A stretch of 64,000 nt of DNA from Anaerolineae bacterium (lineage in GTDB: Bacteria; Chloroflexota; Anaerolineae; Promineifilales; Promineifilaceae): assembly GCA_030425205.1 (NCBI GenBank), contig JAUIAP010000008.1, positions 1 through 64,000 on the forward strand. The letters run 5' to 3'. The notes under the pieces are model-generated. The model did no database searches and was not told the origin of the DNA. It was given only the letters and a program-made list of their open reading frames with translations. The position numbers and the translations under genes are program-made. The first letter of the stretch is position 1. Every line of letters starts with the position of its first letter. This document shows, one piece after another, positions 53,532-60,970 of this stretch.

Positions 53532-55142
53532 TTAGGGAACGGTCACGTCATCCCAGCGAATCATGACAAAAATTGGATGTGGCGTGAAATTTGTCACGCT
53601 ATCGGTCGTTGCCCAGACGCGATAAAGCCCAACGAGCGGGAGTGCCGTGTGTGCCTCATCCACGAGAACTCGAATAGCGGCAGCGGCGTTTTCAGCAGCG
53701 GTGACAGGATCGGCCGAATTGTTGCACGCATCCATCGCGCTATCAAATCCCGTCACCCCCACATACGTAGGCGCAAACGCAGACTGATAGTTGTTTGGTT
53801 CGTCATTGCCTCCGTAATAGAGAAAGCCGGGCAAAAAACAGGGGGATGCGCTGTTTTGGTTGCCGATCTCAACCCACAAATCACCCTGCTGCGCCGTTAA
53901 GCGATCGTTATACGCGGCACTGTCGTTGATCGCGGTGATGGTTGACGCGATCCCGACCTCCCGCAATTGAGCCTGCAAGACCTCTGGCGTTTGCCCGTTG
54001 TCGTTGGCGGTTGGATAGCCGCTGACGATTTCAAGTGATAGTGTGCGCCCCTCTTTTTCGCGGATGCCATCCCCGTCTGTATCATGCCAGCCCGCATCCT
54101 CAAGCAGCTGCATCGCACGGTCGGGGTCATGTGAAAAGCCGCGAATCTGATCGGCCGAATCTCCCAACACCGCCGCGGGAATTAGCGTCTGACTCATTTC
54201 AGCCATACCGCCCAGCGCGATGTCGACGATCGCCTGTCGGTCAATCGCGTAACCAATTGCCTCACGCACCAGCGGATCTCGACCAATATCATAAGGCGCT
54301 TCCCCCGTCGCCAGCACGGAAACAGCTTGATACGCGCCGACGGCGGCAGGCAATACGTTCAGTTCTTCCATCCCCATCAACAGGGTGGCCGATTCACGCG
54401 GCACATCGTAAACAATGTCCACCTCTTGCGCTTGCAACGCCAAAACGCGCGTGTTGGGGTCAGGCATAAAGCGGAAAATGATCTCGTCCACGTTAGCCGG
54501 ATCGCCCCAATATGCCGAATTCTTAGTCACGGTAATGTGATCATCTGGCACATATTCCTTGAACACAAATGGGCCTGTGCCGACGTGCTCACCCGCCAGA
54601 GGGTCTGTTCCCGGCGCACGCAATCCAAAGTGTGGGTGGGCAATTTGTCCGGGAAGTTGGACGTTTGTCTGCGTTGGGATGATATCTACGGTGTAGTCGT
54701 CAACGGCAACCGCAGAGTTCTCATCGACGCGCAGAATGATTGAAAATCCACCCTGCGACACGCGCTCAATCATCTCGACGACCGCCAGCGAAGTCAGCGG
54801 CGTGCCGTCGTGAAACGTTACGTCCTGCCGCAAATTAAATCGCCACCCCCCGTTCTCAGGCATGTATTCCCAAGATTCTGCCAATGCAGGTTGGATTTGG
54901 AAGTCGGTGTCCATGCGGGTCAACCCTTCAAAGATGTTGGTGTTAACCTGACTCATGCCAACCGTAATTCGGCCGATATCTTCTGCGTCCAGTCGGTAAT
55001 CATCCGCCGGTGCGCCAACGCGCAGCACTGTCGTTGGCGCGGCTGGTTCATTGGTAATCTCGTTCGTCGGTTCGACATTGCCATCGCTACAGGCAATGGC
55101 AAGACTCATTATGGCCAGAAAAAGAAGGTGTCTTAGATTCAT
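53532..55142 (-). CDS. Family-5 extracellular solute-binding lipoprotein (peptide/nickel type)
   Basis: The protein has 536 residues from the ATG preceded by CGGAGA. The lipobox LAIACS anchors it to the membrane. The SBP_bac_5 core has NTNIFEGLTRMDTDFQIQPALAE-type and WRFNLRQDVTFHDGTPL segments, and PFVFKEYVPDDHITVTKN. It captures a substrate, probably an oligopeptide or metal complex, for the two downstream permeases. It is the first gene of the operon, and two tandem palindromes lie 27-70 bp upstream. Confidence 0.93.
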   Translation of the reverse strand: MNLRHLLFLAIMSLAIACSDGNVEPTNEITNEPAAPTTVLRVGAPADDYRLDAEDIGRITVGMSQVNTNIFEGLTRMDTDFQIQPALAESWEYMPENGGWRFNLRQDVTFHDGTPLTSLAVVEMIERVSQGGFSIILRVDENSAVAVDDYTVDIIPTQTNVQLPGQIAHPHFGLRAPGTDPLAGEHVGTGPFVFKEYVPDDHITVTKNSAYWGDPANVDEIIFRFMPDPNTRVLALQAQEVDIVYDVPRESATLLMGMEELNVLPAAVGAYQAVSVLATGEAPYDIGRDPLVREAIGYAIDRQAIVDIALGGMAEMSQTLIPAAVLGDSADQIRGFSHDPDRAMQLLEDAGWHDTDGDGIREKEGRTLSLEIVSGYPTANDNGQTPEVLQAQLREVGIASTITAINDSAAYNDRLTAQQGDLWVEIGNQNSASPCFLPGFLYYGGNDEPNNYQSAFAPTYVGVTGFDSAMDACNNSADPVTAAENAAAAIRVLVDEAHTALPLVGLYRVWATTDSVTNFTPHPIFVMIRWDDVTVP

Positions 55143-55395
55143 GTGTTGTCTCCGCGCAAAGTTATAGCGCAATAATTATTTATTGCAATTAATCGCAATA
55201 AGCAATTATTGCAATGGAGACGTAGAAACTCGATTCCACGCTAATTCCACGCAAGGTTTTTATCCTTCAGCACTGACCAATTTTGCGCTGACAGGATGGC
55301 CGCCAATTGTGATTTTCGTTGGGCTGTTCTGATAGTGCGGCTACCTTCAATCGGCGCAAATTGCGAAATGACCTAAACAATAATTGGAGCGATAA
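55143..55395. other. Divergent intergenic region with duplicated operator
   Basis: It separates the peptide-type importer operon from the double CSLREA gene. Apart from the two GCAATAA palindromes (55169-55212) it holds an AT-rich stretch and the Shine-Dalgarno TTGGAG of the CSLREA gene. No RNA gene was seen. Confidence 0.55.
55169..55212. promoter_or_regulatory. Two tandem 18-bp palindromes GCAATAA-N4-TTATTGC
   Basis: 55169-55186 and 55195-55212 are each a perfect GCAATAA/TTATTGC dyad with a 4-bp spacer. Their centres are 26 bp apart, about 2.5 helical turns. They lie just upstream of the importer's first gene and look like a duplicated operator for a dimeric regulator. The regulator is not in this window as far as I can tell. 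Confidence 0.7.
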
Positions 55396-58300
55396 ATGAT
55401 CCGTTTAACCCAACCCTTCCATAATTTCAGCCACCTTTTCCGATATCTGTTACTTACACTGGTGTTTGCGAGTGTGTTTGTGATCGGCCGAAATGCCAGC
55501 GCAAACAGCGCAAAAACGTATGTCGTCAATACACGCCTCGACTCTCTCACGGTGGGTGAGTGCACAAAGACAACGCAGGGATGCACGCTTCGTGAGGCGA
55601 TTGCCGCCGCCAACAGCAACACAGGGCAGGACACAATCACGTTTAACATTCCTGTCGGCAGCGGGGTTCCGGTCACCGTTGCCCTCACTGCCCCCTTGCC
55701 AGCCCTGACAGATAGTGCCGGTGTCATTATCGACGGCACATCGCAAGCAGGGGCAAGCTGCGACATGCTGCTGGTCACGCTTGACGGCAGCAATCTCAAC
55801 GCGGCAAACGCGACTGGCGTGCGCGTCGCAGCGGGGGCCGATGGCAACACGATTAAAGGATTGGCAATCGTCAATTTTAGCGGCAACGGTATCACGATTA
55901 AGGCGGCAGATCAGAACGAAATCTACTGCAATCACATTGGTGTCGATCATAGCGGCACGCACGCCGCAGGAAACGGTGAAAACGGTATTGCTGTCACCGA
56001 GAGTGGTGACACGACGATTGGCGGGGTGGATATGGGGAACCTAATCGCCGCAAACAGTCGAAGCGGCATCTCTTTTATTGATCATCTTTCGTCGGGCGGA
56101 AAGGTTAAGCGTGGAAACGCAATATATGCCAATCAGATTGGTGCAGCAGGTCTGGGGAACGGACATCACGGCATCCTGATCGCGGATGCGGCAAACATCG
56201 TGGTGGGTGACGCGACAATGGTCGATATGGAAAACACGATTGGCGCAAATGGCTTGAGCGGCATTCGTCTTTACAAGGCAGATGACAACATTATTGAGCG
56301 TAACTTTATTGGGACGGATGCGGGGGAATCGGCCGATTTGGGTAACAACTTGCACGGCATCCTGATCGATGAGGAGAGCAGCAACAACCGCATTGGTCTC
56401 CCCTTTAGTGTGGGTAATTCCCTCATCACTGGCAATGTCATCGCCAACAATGGCGCGGACGGCGTCGCGGTAACAGACGGCACCAGCATCAATAACAGCA
56501 TTCACGCCAACAAAATCTACGATAACGCGGGTCTCTCCATTGACCTGAACAACGACGGCACGACCCCAAACGACAGCGACGATAGTGACAGCGGGGCAAA
56601 TCGTCTGCAAAACTATCCAACTTTGAGCAACAGCAGCGCGGATGAGCTGCTGATTGAACTCATCAGCCAGCCCAGCACCACCTACACCGTCACACTTTAC
56701 GCCAGCCCAACCTGCGCGGGCGAGGCTACTGATCTACTTGGAGAAGTCACTGTCACCACAAACGTAGACAACTATGGCAGCAGTACAGCAGCACTAACTT
56801 CTACCCAAGTCACCCAATACGCCGTTGCAACAGCGACCGATCCAGACGGCAATACGTCCGAACTATCGGCGTGCCATGAAATTTTGAATGTGGCTCTCGT
56901 CAACAGCGCCAACGATATCGATGACGGGTTGTGCAGCATCGGTCACTGTTCACTGCGGGAAGCGATTGATGAAGTCAATGCAGGTAGCGCAAATGCGATC
57001 TTTTTCAATATGACGGGAGCTGGTCCTCACATCATCACGCCAACAACGAGCTATCCTGCAATAACAAATCGGGTGGTGATCGACGGCACGACGCAAGGTG
57101 GGACGGTTTGCCCCACAGGTGGAGCGAGTGCGTCCCTGATGATCGAGCTGGACGGCTCATTGGCGGGGGAATCGGCCGATGGGCTTCTCATCAAAGAGGG
57201 TGGCACAGTGCGGGGTCTGGCGGTCTATCGCTTTAGTTCAAATGGTATCTCACTCGACCAGGTAGACGGTTTCGCGCTGACCTGCACCCATCTTGGGACA
57301 GATGGAAGAGGCGTTACGCCCGGCTTATCAAACGGACGTGACGGCATCTGGCTATTTAACGCCAATCATGTCACGCTTGGAGGCAACGCATCCGGCGCAG
57401 GGAACGTGATTATATCTGCGAGCGAAGATGCGGTCGAGGTTTTTAACGGTACGGAACTGACTATCGCGAACAATTTCATAGGGGTCGGTGCAGATGGCGT
57501 GACGCCGCTTGAAGGCGGACTAAGTGGCTTGAGTTTGTACAGTGTCAGCAATGTGCAGATTACGAACAATGTGACGGGTATCAGTAGCGTTGGAATCGAA
57601 ATTTCACGCGCGGACCAGCTAACAGTTGCGGGAAACTATGTGGGGATTTCGGCCGATTTAGCCACAAACTTCGGCCACTCTACTCGCGGCATCTCGCTCT
57701 ATGACACGTTAACCACGACCATTGGAACGATAGACGACCCAAACACCATCGCTCACAATGGCACGGGCATTCTCATTGATGGTCAGTCTAGTGAATCGAC
57801 GACCGTCAACGCCTCCATCAACCATATTTTCAACAATGACGATTTGGGTGTTGATATTGTCCCTAGTGGGGTCACGGAAAATGATCTACTCGACAGCGAT
57901 AGCGGTATAAACGATCTGCTCAACTTCCCGACCCTCACGCAGCTTTCTCTTGAAAATAATCAGCTAATCGTGACGGGAACGCTCGCCGCAGAGCCGTCTA
58001 CGCAATACACGCTCCACGTCTACGCGAGCGATGCGTGCGATGACTCTGGCAACGGCGAAGGACAGCAGTGGCTCGGACATTTTTCAGGCACAACGGATGC
58101 GAGCGGGGTTTACGCGTTCAGCGCAACCTTCAACGTAGATTCAACCGTGAGCGCTGCGTCGCACGTTACGATGGTCACATCGCGCCAATACACCTCATCT
58201 GAATTCTCAGACTGTGCCGCCATCTCCGTCCCAACAAACGTTGGATTAAGTGATCAATTTGTTTTTGCTGGTGACAACTTGACGCTCTGGTTTGCGCTTA

Positions 58301-58446
58301 GCCTTGCTGCTGTCACCAGCCTGTGGCTGGCGCGGGACAGATTCAGGCGCGTTATCACAAGCCGCATCATGAAGTCGGTAATTATTCGGCCGAAAAATAG
58401 TACACCTCACCATTCGCGCCGACACACAACGCACATGATCCGGTGA
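55396..58446 (+). CDS. Secreted protein with two CSLREA / beta-helix halves and C-terminal anchor
   Basis: The protein has 1016 residues. TTGGAG precedes the ATG. A signal peptide ends near NASANS. Two copies of a CSLREA domain occur: TYVVNTRLDSLTVGEC...CTLREAIAAANS (about 35-75) and VALVNSANDIDDGLCSIGHC-SLREAIDEVN (about 498-530). Each is followed by right-handed beta-helix coils (GNLIAANSRSGISF-like and NVIISASEDAVEVF-like) and a beta-sandwich region (TYTVTLYASPTCAGEAT and QYTLHVYASDACDDSG). The C-terminus has a helix (LTLWFALSLAAVTSLWLAR) followed by a basic tail. The duplication of the whole architecture makes a two-headed surface protein. Confidence 0.88.
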   Translation: MIRLTQPFHNFSHLFRYLLLTLVFASVFVIGRNASANSAKTYVVNTRLDSLTVGECTKTTQGCTLREAIAAANSNTGQDTITFNIPVGSGVPVTVALTAPLPALTDSAGVIIDGTSQAGASCDMLLVTLDGSNLNAANATGVRVAAGADGNTIKGLAIVNFSGNGITIKAADQNEIYCNHIGVDHSGTHAAGNGENGIAVTESGDTTIGGVDMGNLIAANSRSGISFIDHLSSGGKVKRGNAIYANQIGAAGLGNGHHGILIADAANIVVGDATMVDMENTIGANGLSGIRLYKADDNIIERNFIGTDAGESADLGNNLHGILIDEESSNNRIGLPFSVGNSLITGNVIANNGADGVAVTDGTSINNSIHANKIYDNAGLSIDLNNDGTTPNDSDDSDSGANRLQNYPTLSNSSADELLIELISQPSTTYTVTLYASPTCAGEATDLLGEVTVTTNVDNYGSSTAALTSTQVTQYAVATATDPDGNTSELSACHEILNVALVNSANDIDDGLCSIGHCSLREAIDEVNAGSANAIFFNMTGAGPHIITPTTSYPAITNRVVIDGTTQGGTVCPTGGASASLMIELDGSLAGESADGLLIKEGGTVRGLAVYRFSSNGISLDQVDGFALTCTHLGTDGRGVTPGLSNGRDGIWLFNANHVTLGGNASGAGNVIISASEDAVEVFNGTELTIANNFIGVGADGVTPLEGGLSGLSLYSVSNVQITNNVTGISSVGIEISRADQLTVAGNYVGISADLATNFGHSTRGISLYDTLTTTIGTIDDPNTIAHNGTGILIDGQSSESTTVNASINHIFNNDDLGVDIVPSGVTENDLLDSDSGINDLLNFPTLTQLSLENNQLIVTGTLAAEPSTQYTLHVYASDACDDSGNGEGQQWLGHFSGTTDASGVYAFSATFNVDSTVSAASHVTMVTSRQYTSSEFSDCAAISVPTNVGLSDQFVFAGDNLTLWFALSLAAVTSLWLARDRFRRVITSRIMKSVIIRPKNSTPHHSRRHTTHMIR

Positions 58447-58505
58447 TTACGATTCTGTTATCAAAATGAAACTGTTCGGTAATCAGCTAGTGGTATGTTA
58501 CCGAG

Positions 58506-59456
58506 ATGAAGCAACTTTCCTCCCCAATCATTATTCTGTTCCTACTGCTGCTTGGACAGCGACCAGCCGAGGCGATAATCTATCGTCACGACATCAATCC
58601 CGCGGATGTTTTGCAAGCAGATGATGCGTATCCGGCCGTTTTTGATGTTTTTCCCGGCAATGGGGCGGCGACACTAATCGCACCTGAATGGGCGATTACC
58701 GCTGCACATGTCGCCCGCGACATCCCACAAGACGAACCGTTTTTCGTGACGATTCAGAACACACAATACGAAGTGGCGGAAGCGATTCCCCATCCAGAAT
58801 GGGCCAACAATCGAATCGACTTCGACATCGCGCTGTTGCGCTTTGCCGAGCCGATTGAAGCGATCGCCCCGATTCCGCTATATGGGTTGAATGATGAGGG
58901 GGGCGCAGTTGCCACCATTGTCGGGCGTGGCGACTCTGGCACAGGGCTGACGGGTGCGGTTGCGCGTGATCAGCAATTGCGAGCCGTCACGAATCAGGTT
59001 GCCTTTTTTGAGGATGACCGACGCATCGTGTTTGTCTTCGACCCGCCCGAACATGATCCCGAAAATATGTTTACCGCCGAACCGACCCCGCTAGAAGGGA
59101 TCGGTGGTCCCGGTGACAGCGGCGGCCCTGCCCTGATCGCCGTCAATGGTGCTGATCGCGTCGCGGGCATTAGCATATTCGGAGCTGAGCTTGGCGATCA
59201 GGCGCCGGGAACATACGAGACAATTGATATCTACACGCGCGTTTACACCCATCTTGCATGGATCGCGGAGACAGCGGGGGTCACACCGCCAGAGCGGGTT
59301 GAGGGTGTTTCGGCCGAAACGCCCACCGTTGACAATACACCTGAAGTTGTAGTGGAAGTAGCGGCCGACGAAACACCGTTCAATTGGCGTCGCATGCTGC
59401 TCCCAGTCATCGTCGTTGCGCTCATTGCGGTTGGCGCGGTGTGGTGGTGGCGGTGA
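58506..59456 (+). CDS. Trypsin-like serine protease with C-terminal membrane anchor
   Basis: The protein has 316 residues. A signal peptide is followed by a catalytic domain with H68 (ITAAHVAR), D107 (RIDFDIALL) and S205 (GPGDSGGPA), a complete chymotrypsin-fold triad. A linker with VSAETPTVDNTPEVVVEVAA leads to a membrane helix (LLPVIVVALIAVGAVWWW) ending in R. It is anchored outside the cell and may process surface proteins of this window. It follows the CSLREA gene by 59 bp. Confidence 0.92.
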   Translation: MKQLSSPIIILFLLLLGQRPAEAIIYRHDINPADVLQADDAYPAVFDVFPGNGAATLIAPEWAITAAHVARDIPQDEPFFVTIQNTQYEVAEAIPHPEWANNRIDFDIALLRFAEPIEAIAPIPLYGLNDEGGAVATIVGRGDSGTGLTGAVARDQQLRAVTNQVAFFEDDRRIVFVFDPPEHDPENMFTAEPTPLEGIGGPGDSGGPALIAVNGADRVAGISIFGAELGDQAPGTYETIDIYTRVYTHLAWIAETAGVTPPERVEGVSAETPTVDNTPEVVVEVAADETPFNWRRMLLPVIVVALIAVGAVWWWR

Positions 59457-59698
59457 GGCGGCGCATCTGTCCCTGTGCGATTGTCCATTGCCGTGCTGAA
59501 TAGATTAGGGTCGCCATAAATAGCAACAATAACACCACCTGCAACGTCGAGTTCGGCCCCATAATCGAAGATTGCAATGCCCCAACTGACGTCGGTGTAA
59601 AGGTTGCGTCGTCAACAATAAAGCCCTGAACGTAGAGACGTGCTGGACCCGGCGAAGTTGAACTTCAGATGCTCTGGACGCATCGCGATGCGGCGCAT
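59422..59698 (-). pseudogene. C-terminal remnant of an anchored surface protein, frameshifted
   Basis: Minus-strand sequence reads RRIAMRPEHLKFNFAGSS in one frame. In another frame it reads GPARLYVQGFIVDDATFTPT, then GALQSSIMGPNSTLQVVLLL and FMATLIYSARQW, with a stop at 59422-59424 inside the end of the protease gene. The last part is a membrane helix followed by RQWTIAQGQMRR, the same tail type as in the neighbouring surface proteins. The rest of the gene has been lost. Confidence 0.5.
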
Positions 59699-59811
59699 GG
59701 TGTGTATCTTAACATAACCGGCGCGCATCAATGTGTCGTGAGTTGATTTTACTGCTTTGACTGCGCTCCCCATCTGCTTTGACATTTCGTTATAAGCGTG
59801 TTAATCTCACT

Positions 59812-59832
59812 CGAACGAAAGCCGTTCGTTCG
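59812..59832. promoter_or_regulatory. Palindrome CGAACGAA-N5-TTCGTTCG before a LacI gene
   Basis: A perfect 8-bp dyad lies 17 bp before the start codon of the LacI-type gene, followed by one more TTCG. It probably binds that regulator. The element at 4830-4845 shares GAACGAACG. Confidence 0.55.
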
Positions 59833-59849
59833 TTCGCTGTGGAGCAATA

Positions 59850-60884
59850 ATGCCGTCTGTAAGCCAAATTGCCAAGCACGCCAATGTATCCAAAAGCACG
59901 GTGTCGCTAGCCCTTAACGACAAACCCGGTATTTCTTCAAAGATGCGTCAGCACGTCCTTTCGGTTGCAGAAGAGCTGAATTCGGCCGAAAAACTCACCT
60001 ATTCCGTCCCCCAAAATCACAAGAACAACGGCGCAACACCGCTCACCGTGATGGTGCTGCATCCAACTATTTTGCACTCAAGCCATATCTTTGGCGAATT
60101 CTTGCGTGGCATCGAGGCGTGTGCTTCCGCGCTCAACGTACAGTTGCGAATTGCGATTAACGCACCCGACATGGCACAAAATCACGCCACCCGCCTCTAC
60201 CTTTCGCAAGCCTCACTGCTGCCCGATGGGGTTCTCATGATTGGTGCGCGTCGGCAAGAGCCGCTGATCGATGAGGCGAACGCGATGGGGATTCCCTGTG
60301 TCTTGATGGGGTGGGATTATCATGGAGGCGAGTCGCCTATCAACCTCATTCGCCGTGATGAAATTGCAATGGCGCGTGAGGCGACCAGCTATCTCGTCTC
60401 GCTTGGACACCGCGCCATCGCCTTTCTCGGTGGCGATATGGACTATCTTTTTACGACAGATCGACTGGCGGGTTATCGCGCTGCCCTCGCAGAACATGGC
60501 ATTGCTGCAAAAGCGGAGTGGGTTGCGCTGGGGGGCGGCAAGGGGGCGGCTGAGGTGATGGTGGGGCGGATAAAATCGGCCGAAATCACCGCCGCCGTCT
60601 TCGTCAATGAAGCCTACGCGAAGGATGGGCTACCCATTTTACGCGCCGCCGGTTGCGCCATCCCCGATCAACTGTCCGTTCTCTGCTTTGACGACACAAC
60701 TTTTACCAAGAACTACGACCCACCGTTAACGACCGTTCGTTACCACCAATTTGAGGAAGGGTATTGGATGCTCAAGACGCTTGTCGAACAGATTCAACAA
60801 CCTTTGCTCAAAAGCACACAGATCACATTCCACGGCACGCTCGTCAAACGCGACTCGTGCAAACCGCCAAAGGAGAGCTTATAG
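59850..60884 (+). CDS. LacI-family transcriptional regulator (second sugar locus)
   Basis: The protein has 344 residues with GGAG before the ATG. The HTH is PSVSQIAKHANVSKSTVSLA, the hinge lies near residue 45, and the effector-binding domain includes HIFGEFLRGIEACASALN, DGVLMIGARRQEPLIDEA, GHRAIAFLGGDMDYLFTTDR and LSVLCFDDTTFTKNYDPPL. The hinge region (VAEELNSAEKLTYSV) lacks the usual GYRPN sequence, so minor-groove contact may differ. It is followed by a duplicated sugar-binding lipoprotein gene in the same direction and probably controls that importer. Confidence 0.92.
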   Translation: MPSVSQIAKHANVSKSTVSLALNDKPGISSKMRQHVLSVAEELNSAEKLTYSVPQNHKNNGATPLTVMVLHPTILHSSHIFGEFLRGIEACASALNVQLRIAINAPDMAQNHATRLYLSQASLLPDGVLMIGARRQEPLIDEANAMGIPCVLMGWDYHGGESPINLIRRDEIAMAREATSYLVSLGHRAIAFLGGDMDYLFTTDRLAGYRAALAEHGIAAKAEWVALGGGKGAAEVMVGRIKSAEITAAVFVNEAYAKDGLPILRAAGCAIPDQLSVLCFDDTTFTKNYDPPLTTVRYHQFEEGYWMLKTLVEQIQQPLLKSTQITFHGTLVKRDSCKPPKESL

Positions 60885-60909
60885 TTAATAGCGCACCAAA
60901 CGTTACGCC

Positions 60910-60933
60910 GATTGAGTCCGATCCGACTCGATC
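60910..60933. promoter_or_regulatory. Inverted repeat GATTGAGTC-N6-GACTCGATC
   Basis: Nine-base arms with one mismatch lie in the 86-bp gap between the LacI gene and the binding-protein gene, 37 bp before the next start codon. It could be an operator or an mRNA hairpin. Confidence 0.4.
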
Positions 60934-60970
60934 ATCACTGTCTGGAGTATCAGTTAATATGGAGAAGAAA

